From Raineyella antarctica (GTDB taxonomy: Bacteria > Actinomycetota > Actinomycetes > Propionibacteriales > Propionibacteriaceae): 64,000 bases of DNA. The position numbers and the translations under genes are program-made. How positions within the stretch are numbered: position 1 is the stretch's first letter; every line of letters begins with the position of its first letter. The notes under the pieces were generated by a model that was not told the origin of the DNA, did no database searches, and saw nothing but the letters and a program-made list of their open reading frames with translations. Of this stretch, positions 26,393-34,585 are shown piece after piece. Where the stretch lies: the NCBI RefSeq assembly GCF_900092135.1, contig NZ_FMYF01000005.1, forward strand, positions 186,001-250,000, read 5' to 3'.

Positions 26393-27408
26393 CAGCGGGC
26401 CACCCCCCTGGGCGGACGGTGCAGCAGGGCGGCGGTCCGCCGGTAGGCCAGCGCGAAGCGCGCGATCTCGGCGACCCAGTCGCCGTCGGTCCGCAGCTGG
26501 ATGTGGCCGACGCCGCAGCGGCGCAGGGCCACCCGGATGCGTTCGCGCTGCAGGGTGGCCGCCCGGCTCATCGCCTGGCGCAGCCGCGGGTCGCCGGTGT
26601 TGACGTAGCCCTCGAAGCCGGTGTCCGTGGAGCGCAGCAGCATGTCGCCCACGTCGGGGAACTCGATCTCGTGCCGGTCCAGTACCTCGATCGCGATCAC
26701 CTGGTTGCGGACCGAGAGCCTGCGCATCGCCCGCTCCCACTCGGTCGGGACGGTGGCGTCCAGTTCGGCGTCACCGGGGGTGATGAAGTCCGAGACCACG
26801 ACCCGCAGGCCGCGGCGGCGCTGGGCCCGGCCCAGGTCGTCCAGCGCCCGGGAGAGCGGGATGCCCGGGTCGGTGCTGTCGGGCACGATGGGCTCCTCCA
26901 GCAGGCGGCGCAACAGGGCGTAGAGCGCCGTACGCCCCGACCGGGCCGGGAGCCGGCGGACCCCGTCGGGGCGCATCACCATGCCCCCGAAGCGGTCCCC
27001 CATCCGCTGGGACAGGAAGCCGAAGGTGGCCAGGGCCGCGATGCCGAGGTCGCGCTTGGTGATGCCGGCCGTCCCCCAGTTCATCGAGGGGGTGACGTCG
27101 AGCAACCCCCACACCTCCAGCTCGCGGTCCGCGATGGTGTCGCGGACGTGCGTCACCCGGGTCCGGGCCGTCACCGGCCAGTCGATCTTGCGGACGTCGT
27201 CCTCGCCCGGCTGGTAGGGCCGGGCATCGTTCGCGTCCGTGCCGGGGCCGGTCAGCAGGCCGAGGTGGTCGCCCTGCAGGAAGCCCTCCAGCCGGCGTAC
27301 GACCGTCAGCTCCAACCGCCGCAGCGCCGCCTCGGGGGCCAGCCGGTCCAGCGGCAGGGTCGGATGCTCCGGCGGCCGGAGCAGGGAGGAGGCGGCGGTC
27401 TCAGCCAT
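26392..27408 (-). CDS. DUF58 domain protein of the MoxR operon
   Basis: 338 residues. The DUF58 signature is DARPYQPGEDDVRKIDWPVTARTRVTHVRDTIADRELEVWGLLDVTPSMNWG, read here in parts: YQPGEDDVRKIDW near residue 65 and LDVTPSMNWG near 103. DUF58 proteins carry a degenerate VWA-like fold and almost always follow moxR. The ATG at 27408 overlaps the moxR 3' end by eight bases; a second ATG seven codons upstream is possible. Function probably lies in MoxR-dependent folding or assembly of a surface complex. Confidence 0.87.
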   Translation of the reverse strand: MAETAASSLLRPPEHPTLPLDRLAPEAALRRLELTVVRRLEGFLQGDHLGLLTGPGTDANDARPYQPGEDDVRKIDWPVTARTRVTHVRDTIADRELEVWGLLDVTPSMNWGTAGITKRDLGIAALATFGFLSQRMGDRFGGMVMRPDGVRRLPARSGRTALYALLRRLLEEPIVPDSTDPGIPLSRALDDLGRAQRRRGLRVVVSDFITPGDAELDATVPTEWERAMRRLSVRNQVIAIEVLDRHEIEFPDVGDMLLRSTDTGFEGYVNTGDPRLRQAMSRAATLQRERIRVALRRCGVGHIQLRTDGDWVAEIARFALAYRRTAALLHRPPRGVAR

Positions 27409-28432
27409 GGAACTCCGGACGGTACGCATGCTGTTGCTGGGCCGCCTCCCGCTGCTGCTGGTTCCAGACCGGCGTGGGGGCCGGGACGACGGCGAGGACC
27501 CGGTCGACGACCTGGATCGGGTCGATGTCGTCGGCGACCGCGTCGAAGCTGAGCTGGAGGCGGTGGGCCATCACGTCGCGGGCGACGGCCTGGACGTCGG
27601 TAGGCAGCACGTAGTCGCGGCCGTGGATCAGCGCCAGGGCCCGGGCCGCCGCGACCAGTCCCAGGGTCGCGCGGGAGGAGCAGCCGATCGCGATCACGTC
27701 GGCCAGGTCGGGCATGCCGAAGTCGGCCGGGCTGCGGGTGGCCAGCACCAGGCGCACCACGTACTCCGCGACCAGGTTGTGCACGTACACCTCGTCGGTG
27801 CGGCGTTGCAGTTCCAGCACCATCGCATTGTCGAGCACCGGCAGCGCCGTCGGCGCGGAGACGCTCATCCGCCGCAGGATCTCGAACTCCTCGTTCCCGT
27901 GCGGGTAGGGGACGTCGACCTTGAGCAGGAAGCGGTCGCGCTGGGCCTCGGGCAGCGGGTAGACGCCCTCGGACTCGATCGGGTTCTGGGTCGCGATCAC
28001 GATGTACGGGTCCGGGGCGGGGTAGGTGGTGCCACCGATCGAGACCTGCTTCTCGGCCATCACCTCGAGCATGGCCGACTGGACCTTCGCGGGGGCGCGG
28101 TTGATCTCGTCGGCGAGCAGGAAGTTGACGAAGATCGGCCCCAGCTCGACGTCGAAGCCCTCCTGGGAGGCCTTGTAGATCCGGGTGCCGACGATGTCGG
28201 AGGGGACCAGGTCGGGGGTGAACTGGACCCGGGCGAAGTGGCCGCCGACCACGGTGGCGAACGTACGCACCGCCAGCGTCTTGGCCGTGCCCGGCACGCC
28301 CTCCAGCAGGCAGTGCCCGCGGGCCAGCAGCGCAACCATCAGGCGCTCCACCATGTGCTCCTGCCCGACGATGACCCGCCGCACCTGCGCAAGGGCCTCA
28401 CCTGCCAGCTGAGCCGCCTCCTGGTTGTCCAC
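27401..28432 (-). CDS. moxR: MoxR-family AAA+ ATPase
   Basis: 343 residues. Walker A is GVPGTAKT near residue 45, Walker B LLADEINRAP, sensor ATQNPIESEG, arginine-finger region LPEAQRDRFLLK. MoxR ATPases act as chaperones that help load metals or assemble partners with VWA domains, which matches the next three genes. The GTG at 28432 is preferred because GAGGGAG lies about 5 nt upstream; an ATG ten codons earlier is possible. It heads a five-gene minus-strand run ending with yggS. Confidence 0.92.
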   Translation of the reverse strand: MDNQEAAQLAGEALAQVRRVIVGQEHMVERLMVALLARGHCLLEGVPGTAKTLAVRTFATVVGGHFARVQFTPDLVPSDIVGTRIYKASQEGFDVELGPIFVNFLLADEINRAPAKVQSAMLEVMAEKQVSIGGTTYPAPDPYIVIATQNPIESEGVYPLPEAQRDRFLLKVDVPYPHGNEEFEILRRMSVSAPTALPVLDNAMVLELQRRTDEVYVHNLVAEYVVRLVLATRSPADFGMPDLADVIAIGCSSRATLGLVAAARALALIHGRDYVLPTDVQAVARDVMAHRLQLSFDAVADDIDPIQVVDRVLAVVPAPTPVWNQQQREAAQQQHAYRPEFHG

Positions 28433-28547
28433 GCTCTCTCCCTCGTCCGCGATCACCGCCATCCTCGCAGACGGCACTCCCATCATCCGGCACCGGACAA
28501 CCCCGGCCGACCGGCACGGTTGCGTCGATGTGGTGAGATGGTCGGTG

Positions 28548-29393
28548 ATGACCACGCCAGCCTCCCCCGAGCCGATCCCCCGGCCGCTCCTTCCCGAGGA
28601 CCCGCCCCGGGTAGGCGGCTTCTGGCTCGACGCCCGGCTGGAGGCGCAGACGGCCGGTGTCGTGTACGACGCCCACGAGACCGCGCCGGACGGCTCGGTC
28701 CGCGAGGTCGTGCTCGTGCTGCTGTCCAGGGGAGCGGCGGCGGACCGGGTGGCGCGGGACCGCTTCAGCGGCGAGGTCGACCCGCTGCACGTCGACCTGG
28801 TGGTGGCCCGCGGCGGCCAGGGCCAGCAGGCCGGCCGGCTGGGGCGGCGCTTCCGCCCCTCGTCGGCGCCGGTCACGACCGACGTGCCGGAGGCGCCCTG
28901 GGTGGCGCTGGCCGCAGACCAGGCGGCGCTGGCGGTCGGGATCCTGGATCGTGTCGGCCTGGAGATGCTGGGCCCGATCGGCCGGCCGGCCGGACCGGAC
29001 TACGAGCTGCACTGGGCCGACGAGCGCTCCCCCGGTCGTACGGCCCAGTGGCCGCTGCCGTGGCCCGGGCGCCATGACCGGGCCGGCTGGGTGACCCTGT
29101 TCGTGTCCTGGCTGCTGATGGTCGTGGTCGCCGCGATCGCGGTACTGGTCGCGATCCTGTTGTTCCGCAACGAGCCGCCGCAGAGCCCCCCGCCCCCGCA
29201 GCCGTCCACGGCCAGCCCGTCGCCCCAGTCGGCGTCCCCCTCGCCGCAGTCGGCCTCGCCCTCGCCCTCGTCGGCCTCACCGTCACCGACGGCCTCGCCC
29301 TCGCCGACGGCCTCGCCCAGCCCGTCGTCCGCCTCGCCGTCGCCCGGCCCGAGCCCGAGCGGCAGCGGTAACCCGGAGAGGTCCAAGCTGTGA
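28548..29393 (+). CDS. Membrane protein with Ser/Pro-repeat C-terminal tail, function unknown
   Basis: 281 residues; I do not recognise a family. An N-terminal cytoplasmic domain of about 180 residues has no clear motif. One strongly hydrophobic segment (VTLFVSWLLMVVVAAIAVLVAILLF) lies near residues 185-209. The rest is a tail of SPSP-type repeats (SPSPQSA, SPSPTA) about 65 residues long that would lie outside the cell and may span the wall. It is divergent from moxR across about 115 bp and its stop overlaps the next gene (GTGA). Confidence 0.8.
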   Translation: MTTPASPEPIPRPLLPEDPPRVGGFWLDARLEAQTAGVVYDAHETAPDGSVREVVLVLLSRGAAADRVARDRFSGEVDPLHVDLVVARGGQGQQAGRLGRRFRPSSAPVTTDVPEAPWVALAADQAALAVGILDRVGLEMLGPIGRPAGPDYELHWADERSPGRTAQWPLPWPGRHDRAGWVTLFVSWLLMVVVAAIAVLVAILLFRNEPPQSPPPPQPSTASPSPQSASPSPQSASPSPSSASPSPTASPSPTASPSPSSASPSPGPSPSGSGNPERSKL

Positions 29394-30247
29394 TCCCCCG
29401 GCTGGTCGCCACCGACCTGGACGGCACCTTCCTGCACCCGGACGGGGCCGTCTCACAGCGCAATGCCCACGCCGTCCGGACGGCGCTGGACGCCGGCGTG
29501 CACGTGGTCTTCGCCACCGGGCGTCCACCGACCTGGATGCAGCCGATCGTCGACCTCGGGCTGGACCATGCCCCCGTGATCGGGTGCAACGGTGCGATCC
29601 GCTACGACGCCGCGACCGGTGAGGTGTTCGAGGTCGTCGGCATCGAACCCGAACTGATCGCCGCCCTCGGCGGGTACGTCCACGAGCGGCTGCCGGCCGC
29701 CCGTCTCGGCCTGCAGCGCCAGGACTGGTTCGGCTACGAGCCGGGCTACCTGGAATCGGCACCGACCGTCCCCGGCTACCGGTGCGCCGACCTGCCCGAC
29801 CTGCTCGACGGCGGCCCGGTGCTGAAGGTGCTGCTCCAGACCTACGGGTCCTCACTGGAGGACGTGGTGGCGACCCTCACCGAGTTCGCCCGGGACGACC
29901 TGACGCTGACCTGGTCCACCCACGGCGTGGCCGTCGGCGACCGCATCCTGGTCGAGATCGGCGGCCGCGGGGTCGACAAGGCCGCGATGCTGGCCCGCCA
30001 CTGCGCCGAACTGGGACTGCAGGCCCGCGACGTCGCAGCCTTCGGGGACATGCCGAACGACCGCGGGATGCTGGAGTGGGCCGGCAGCGCCTTCGTGATG
30101 CCGCCGCGGCATCCACTGCTGGCCGGGATCGGCGAGGCCGCGGCCTCCGGGTGTGCCGACGACGGGGTGGGACGTACGATCCTGGGCTGGTTCGGCGAGA
30201 CGGAGCGTTCCCGGGCGGACCGGCGGGGCTGGTCCCCGGAGTCCTAG
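29390..30247 (+). CDS. HAD-superfamily (Cof-type, subclass IIB) phosphatase
   Basis: 285 residues. The nucleophile motif is DLDGTFL near residue 9, motif II is FATGRP, motif III lysine is VDKAAML, and motif IV is FGDMPNDRGML. A C2-type cap lies between. Cof-type HADs hydrolyse sugar phosphates and cofactors such as PLP and FMN; the substrate is not readable. The start is a GTG overlapping the previous stop, with GGAGAG upstream. Confidence 0.92.
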   Translation: MIPRLVATDLDGTFLHPDGAVSQRNAHAVRTALDAGVHVVFATGRPPTWMQPIVDLGLDHAPVIGCNGAIRYDAATGEVFEVVGIEPELIAALGGYVHERLPAARLGLQRQDWFGYEPGYLESAPTVPGYRCADLPDLLDGGPVLKVLLQTYGSSLEDVVATLTEFARDDLTLTWSTHGVAVGDRILVEIGGRGVDKAAMLARHCAELGLQARDVAAFGDMPNDRGMLEWAGSAFVMPPRHPLLAGIGEAAASGCADDGVGRTILGWFGETERSRADRRGWSPES

Positions 30248-30257
30248 ACTGACCGCC

Positions 30258-30740
30258 ATGGAATCACCGAAGATGCGCTACCACTCCCGGATGTGGGTGC
30301 GGCCCGAGAACCTGAACGCCAACGGGACCCTCTTCGGTGGTCACCTGCTGTCGTGGATCGACGAGCAGGTCGCCCTGTACTCCATCGTCCAGCTCGGCAA
30401 CGAGCGCGTGGTGACCAAGTACATGTCGGAGATCAACTTCGTCTCCTCGGCCTGGCAGGGCGACATCATCGAGCTGGGGATCTTCCCGGTGAAGTTCGGG
30501 CGTACGTCACTGACCCTGCACTGCAACGTGCGCAACATGGTCACCCGCGAGTCGATCATCACCGTGGACCGGATCGTGATGGTCTCCCTGGACGAGAGCG
30601 GCCGCCCGATGGAGCACGGCTACAAGGAGATCACCTACGCCCGCGACCGGATCCCGCACCGGATGAAGCCGATCCCGCGCCCCGAGCCGGTGGTTCCCGA
30701 CGACCTGTCGAACGAGCCGCTCTACGACATCGACGGCTAG
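30258..30740 (+). CDS. Hotdog-fold acyl-CoA thioesterase, YciA-like
   Basis: 160 residues. The hotdog signature NANGTLFGGHLLSWIDEQVAL near residue 19 matches the acyl-CoA thioesterase (YciA/BACH) family, with the Asn and Asp that form the active site. It would hydrolyse acyl-CoA to free acid and CoA in the cytoplasm. It lies 10 nt after the HAD gene, so the two are probably cotranscribed. Confidence 0.88.
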   Translation: MESPKMRYHSRMWVRPENLNANGTLFGGHLLSWIDEQVALYSIVQLGNERVVTKYMSEINFVSSAWQGDIIELGIFPVKFGRTSLTLHCNVRNMVTRESIITVDRIVMVSLDESGRPMEHGYKEITYARDRIPHRMKPIPRPEPVVPDDLSNEPLYDIDG

Positions 30741-30788
30741 GACCCGTCCGTCGCCGGCAGGATCGGGTGGCACCGCACGACCATCTGT

Positions 30789-30805
30789 ACTACGGGTACC
30801 GTAGT
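30789..30805 (+). promoter_or_regulatory. 17-bp palindromic operator over the radical SAM start region
   Basis: ACTACGG-GTA-CCGTAGT is a perfect 7+3+7 dyad ending 3 bases before the ATG of the radical SAM gene. TACCGT inside it (30797-30802) fits a -10 box, with the start codon at about +1. A repressor bound here would block transcription. TACTAC...GTAGT dyads resemble BlaI/CopY-type sites, but no such regulator is nearby. Confidence 0.6.
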
Positions 30806-30808
30806 GGC

Positions 30809-32035
30809 ATGTCGATGCATCCTGCCGGTCACTCCGGTGTCGTTCGTACGCTCCGCCACGACGCGGGGGAACGTCCGCACGTGCTGGTCTGGGAGGTCAC
30901 CCGGGCCTGCCAGCTGGCCTGCCGGCACTGTCGCGCCGACGCCTTCACCAAGGCAGACCCCCGCCAGCTGACGACGGCGGAGGGCAAGGCGCTGCTGGAC
31001 GACTTCGCCGGCTACGGCACGCCGCACCCGATCGTCATCCTCTCCGGTGGCGACGCGTTCGAGCGCGACGACCTGGAGGAGCTGATCGCGTACGGCACCT
31101 CCATCGGCCTGCCGATCGCCCTGTCCCCCTCGGTCACGCCGCTGCTGACCGACGAGCGGCTCGGCTCGGTGCGCGAGGCAGGCGTCAAGGCCTTCTCCCT
31201 CTCCCTGGACGGGGCGACGGCCGCGACGCACGACTCCTTCCGCGGCATCGAGGGGACGTTCGAGGCCACCCTCGAGGCCGCCAAGCTGGTGGTGGAGCAC
31301 GGCTTCCGCTTCCAGGTGAACACCACCATCTGCAAGAACAACCTGGACGAGCTCCCCGAGATCCTCGCCACCGTGATGGGGATGGGCGCACACCTGTGGT
31401 ACACGATCTTCCTGGTCCCGATGGGTCGCGGTTCGGACCTGCAGGGCCTGGAGCCCGAGGAGATGGAGGACGTCATGCACTGGCTGCACGACGTCTCCGA
31501 CCGGATCGCCGTCAAGACCACGGAGGGCCAGAGCTACCGGCGCGTCGCCATCCAGCGCGACGACGCCCTCGCCGCCGGTGCGCCGCTGCCGCCGACCGGC
31601 CCGCTGCACGCCCGGTTGATGGCCCGTACGGTCGAGTTGCTCGGCGAGGGTGGCAATCGTCGCCCGCCGCGGCCGGCGATCGGGGTGAATGCGGGCAACG
31701 GCTTCGCGTTCATCGACCACGTCGGCGACGTCTACCCGAGCGGCTTCCTGCCGTTCAACTGCGGCAACGTGCGCGAGCGCCCCTTCCACGAGATCTACGC
31801 GGAGGCGCCGATGATGCAGGCCCTGCGCCAGCCATCGGGCTACTCCGGCAAGTGCGGGGTCTGTGACTTCAACTGGATCTGCGGGGGTTCGCGGGCGCGT
31901 ACGTACGCGATGAGCGGGGATCCGCTCGCCTCCGACCCGAGCTGCGTGTACGTGCCCCCGGCCTGGGTCGCGGCGCACGGGACCGAGGCAGTCGGAGCCG
32001 AGGCCACGTCGAGCGCCAGCACCAGCGCCCACTGA
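30809..32035 (+). CDS. Radical SAM/SPASM protein, TIGR04053-like
   Basis: 408 residues. The SAM-cleaving 4Fe-4S motif is CQLACRHC near residue 33. The C-terminal SPASM region carries further cysteines (FNCGNV, CGVCDFNWICGG, and a last Cys in DPSCVYVPP). GSRARTYAMSGDPLASDPSC and GVNAGNGFAF are typical of the BA_1875/TIGR04053 subfamily, related to the heme-type (AhbD/NirJ) radical SAM enzymes. The substrate is unknown; a porphyrin or a peptide are both possible. No Shine-Dalgarno sequence is present and the mRNA is probably leaderless. Confidence 0.88.
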   Translation: MSMHPAGHSGVVRTLRHDAGERPHVLVWEVTRACQLACRHCRADAFTKADPRQLTTAEGKALLDDFAGYGTPHPIVILSGGDAFERDDLEELIAYGTSIGLPIALSPSVTPLLTDERLGSVREAGVKAFSLSLDGATAATHDSFRGIEGTFEATLEAAKLVVEHGFRFQVNTTICKNNLDELPEILATVMGMGAHLWYTIFLVPMGRGSDLQGLEPEEMEDVMHWLHDVSDRIAVKTTEGQSYRRVAIQRDDALAAGAPLPPTGPLHARLMARTVELLGEGGNRRPPRPAIGVNAGNGFAFIDHVGDVYPSGFLPFNCGNVRERPFHEIYAEAPMMQALRQPSGYSGKCGVCDFNWICGGSRARTYAMSGDPLASDPSCVYVPPAWVAAHGTEAVGAEATSSASTSAH

Positions 32036-32087
32036 AGCTGCCGGTCGCTGTTCGACCCCGACGCCGCCGGTCCGGCGGCCGTGTCGT

Positions 32088-33557
32088 TCACAGCGCGGCG
32101 CGCACCTGGGCCAGCGCGGTCGTGATCTGCCTGCTCCCCTGCGTGCTCAACTCACCCTTCGAGGTGAGCTCGCCCAGGTACTTCTGCATCTCCTTGACCT
32201 GCTTGTCCGCGTCCTTCCCGCCGTCCGCGCTCAGCTGCTTGTCCAGCTGGTCCACCCGCTTGGTCAGCTCCTCCGCCTTCTTCGGGTCCAGAACCCCCCG
32301 GACGACCTCGGCGTTGACCGCATCGTGCAGCCCCGCCAGCGCCTGCGGCAGACTCGGCGTACTGGGCGCCGTCGCGCTCCGCCGGGTCGTGGGCGTGCCT
32401 GCCCCAGTGCTCGGCGCCGGGCTCGGCGTGCTGTTCGTCCGCACGCCGGCCACGGTCGCGGAGGAGGTGGCGGAAGTGGCCGACTGCGGGCCCTGGGACC
32501 GGCCCCCCTGCCGACCGAGCAGCACCGCCGCGACGACGACCGCCACCAGCAGGACCGCTCCGGCAGCGACGACCGCTGCTCGGATCGGACTCTTCCTGCC
32601 CGGGGCGGAGCCGGCCGATCCGGCGACCCCGCTTCCGGCAGCGAGCGGAAGGGTGGGTGGGGACATCATCCGGGTACCACCCGCGGCGGATGGGGGCATC
32701 ACACGGGTCGCGGCCACGGTGTCCCCTGCAGCACTCGCGCCGACGGTCCCGACTTCCTGCAGCCGGGCGATCACCTGCTGACAGGTAGCCGGACGCTCGT
32801 CGGGCGACTTCTGCAACATCTCGCCCACCAACTGGTCGAGGGAGACGCTCACGCCCGGATTCCGCGCCCTGATGGGGGGCGCCACGCTGCTCATGTGCTG
32901 GTGCAGGACCGCGAGCGGATGGTCCCCCTGGAACGGCGGCCGGCCCGTCAGCATCGTCGTCAGCACGCACCCCAGGGCATAGATGTCGCTGCGTTCATCC
33001 CCCGGCCGCCCCTCGACCTGTTCCGGGGAAAGGTACGGGGCACTGCCGACCAGGGTGTTCGTCGCCGTCAACCGGGCAGCGGAGGACTGGGCCAGCCTCG
33101 CGATGCCGAAGTCGACGATCTTCACCGTGCCCGGCCCCTGGAACACCACGTTCGCCGGCTTGATGTCGCGGTGCACCACACCGGCCGCATGCGCGGCAGC
33201 GAGACCGGCAGCGATCTGCTCGGCCAAGGCGACGGCCTCGGACTCCGGCAGGACGCCCCGGGCAGCCACGTATGCCTCGAGGTTGGGGCCCGGCAACAGC
33301 TCCATCACCAAGTAGGCGGTTCCGCCGTCGATGCCGGCGTCGTAGATCGTGACCAGGTTCGGATGACCTAGGCCGGCCGCCGTTCGTGCCTCTCGACGGA
33401 AGCGCTCCAGGTCATCGCCCACGCCCCCGTCCACGACCTTGACCGCGACCTCGCGGCCCAGGACCTCATCGCGGGCGGCCCAGACCTGCCCCATTCCCCC
33501 GGCCCCGATGGCTCGCTCCAGCCGATAACGAGCCGCCAGCACAGTCCCGGGTTGCAT
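32088..33557 (-). CDS. PknB-type membrane Ser/Thr protein kinase
   Basis: 489 residues. The kinase domain (about 1-275) has GAGGMGQVW, VAVKVV, HRDIKPANV near residue 129, DFGIAR and GSAPYLSPEQ, all catalytic residues present. A Pro/Gly-rich juxtamembrane region, one membrane segment near 325-348, a Thr/Ser/Pro linker and an extracellular helical domain of about 90 residues (ALAGLHDAVNAEV to the end) follow. No PASTA repeats are seen, so the signal sensed differs from that of PknB. The ATG at 33557 is the natural domain start. Confidence 0.93.
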   Translation of the reverse strand: MQPGTVLAARYRLERAIGAGGMGQVWAARDEVLGREVAVKVVDGGVGDDLERFRREARTAAGLGHPNLVTIYDAGIDGGTAYLVMELLPGPNLEAYVAARGVLPESEAVALAEQIAAGLAAAHAAGVVHRDIKPANVVFQGPGTVKIVDFGIARLAQSSAARLTATNTLVGSAPYLSPEQVEGRPGDERSDIYALGCVLTTMLTGRPPFQGDHPLAVLHQHMSSVAPPIRARNPGVSVSLDQLVGEMLQKSPDERPATCQQVIARLQEVGTVGASAAGDTVAATRVMPPSAAGGTRMMSPPTLPLAAGSGVAGSAGSAPGRKSPIRAAVVAAGAVLLVAVVVAAVLLGRQGGRSQGPQSATSATSSATVAGVRTNSTPSPAPSTGAGTPTTRRSATAPSTPSLPQALAGLHDAVNAEVVRGVLDPKKAEELTKRVDQLDKQLSADGGKDADKQVKEMQKYLGELTSKGELSTQGSRQITTALAQVRAAL

Positions 33558-33598
33558 GGGGATATCTTGCTGTATGCGCCGAAGCTCCCTCTGAACTG

Positions 33599-33618
33599 TC
33601 CCAGGGATGCCCCTGGGA
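33599..33618 (-). terminator. Hairpin downstream of the CAT tRNA
   Basis: TCCCAGGG / CCCTGGGA with a 4-nt loop, about 30 nt past the tRNA 3' end on the minus strand. Confidence 0.5.
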
Positions 33619-33649
33619 GGCAGAGACCGCGCGCTCCTGCTGGAATCGG

Positions 33650-33723
33650 TGCGCCAGGTGGGGCTTGAACCCACGACCGACGGATTATGAGTCCGCTGCT
33701 CTGACCGGCTGAGCTACTGGCAC
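33650..33723 (-). tRNA. tRNA with CAT anticodon (Met elongator or Ile2)
   Basis: On the minus strand it begins GTGCCAGTAGCTCAGCCGG. The acceptor stem is GTGCCAG/CTGGCGC (one wobble pair), the anticodon stem GCGGA/TCCGT with loop CTCATAA, and the T-loop GTTCAAGC. CCA is not fully encoded. It is not an initiator by its first base pair (G1-C72). Whether it is elongator Met or the lysidine-modified Ile tRNA cannot be settled by eye. Its 5' end lies only 4 nt past the otsB stop, so it may be cotranscribed and processed. Confidence 0.93.
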
Positions 33724-33727
33724 GTGG

Positions 33728-34528
33728 TCACGATTCTAGGGCGTCGGCCAGCCCCGTCAGCCACTCGGCCATCCCGTCGGTGCCCTCGAGCACCACATCG
33801 GCACGGGCCGCCAGCGGGCTGTCCTCCCCCGGCGCCGCCGGGAACACCAGGACGCCCGTACGTCCCTGGCCCCGCAGCGCCTCGACCGCATCGTACGCCG
33901 CGATGTCGCCCAGGTCATCGCCGGCATAGACGAACGTCGCCGGGTCCAGGCGCTCCACCAGGTCGCGCACCGCGTCGCCCTTGTCAAAGCCGCCGGCGCG
34001 GACCTCCAGCACGTTCTTGCCCGGCTCCAGGTGCAGGCCGTGCGTGGCGGCCAGCTCGGCCACCGGACCCTCCAGGTCGGCCAAGGCCCCAGCGGGGTCG
34101 GCCAGCCGGCGGGTGTGCACCGCAACGGCGCGACCCTTGTCCTCGATCCAGGCCTCCGGGTGCCCGGCGGCCGCCAGGAGTGCCGGCAGCGCCTGTTTCA
34201 CCTCGATGATCGCCTCGGGCAGCGGCGGGCTGACCACCTCCCCGGTGGAGGCGTCCCAGCGCTCGATCCCGTACTGGCCCAGCACGACCAGGTGCCCCAG
34301 GCCCTCCCCCGCGTCCAGCCCACCCAGCTCGACGGCCTTCAGCGCGGGACGGCCGGTGATGATCGCGACCTGCAGCAGGTGCGGCGCGATCCGGCGCAAC
34401 GCGGCGACCGAGTCGGGGTGCACGTACGCACGATCAGGGTCCGCAACAATGGGCGACAGCGTCCCGTCGAAGTCGAGACCGAGGATCGTACGGGCGGGAT
34501 CACCGAGGACGGTGGCGAGGGCATCCAT
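33728..34528 (-). CDS. otsB: Trehalose-6-phosphate phosphatase
   Basis: 266 residues, a HAD-fold enzyme that dephosphorylates trehalose-6-phosphate to trehalose. Motif I is LDFDGTLSPI near residue 17, motif II IITGRP, motif III K in GFDKGDAV and motif IV GDDLGDI. It is divergent from otsA, which supplies the substrate. The ATG at 34528 gives the usual start; an ATG three codons upstream is also possible and neither has a strong ribosome site. Confidence 0.93.
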   Translation of the reverse strand: MDALATVLGDPARTILGLDFDGTLSPIVADPDRAYVHPDSVAALRRIAPHLLQVAIITGRPALKAVELGGLDAGEGLGHLVVLGQYGIERWDASTGEVVSPPLPEAIIEVKQALPALLAAAGHPEAWIEDKGRAVAVHTRRLADPAGALADLEGPVAELAATHGLHLEPGKNVLEVRAGGFDKGDAVRDLVERLDPATFVYAGDDLGDIAAYDAVEALRGQGRTGVLVFPAAPGEDSPLAARADVVLEGTDGMAEWLTGLADALES

Positions 34529-34585
34529 GCTGCCCATGCTTGCACGGGATAGATTTGTCCACATACCTAGGGAGGTTGATCTCGC

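Noticed and set aside
29180-29360. CRISPR-like or satellite repeats
   Set aside because: The repetition is codons for a SPSP-rich protein tail, with irregular unit length and no spacers.
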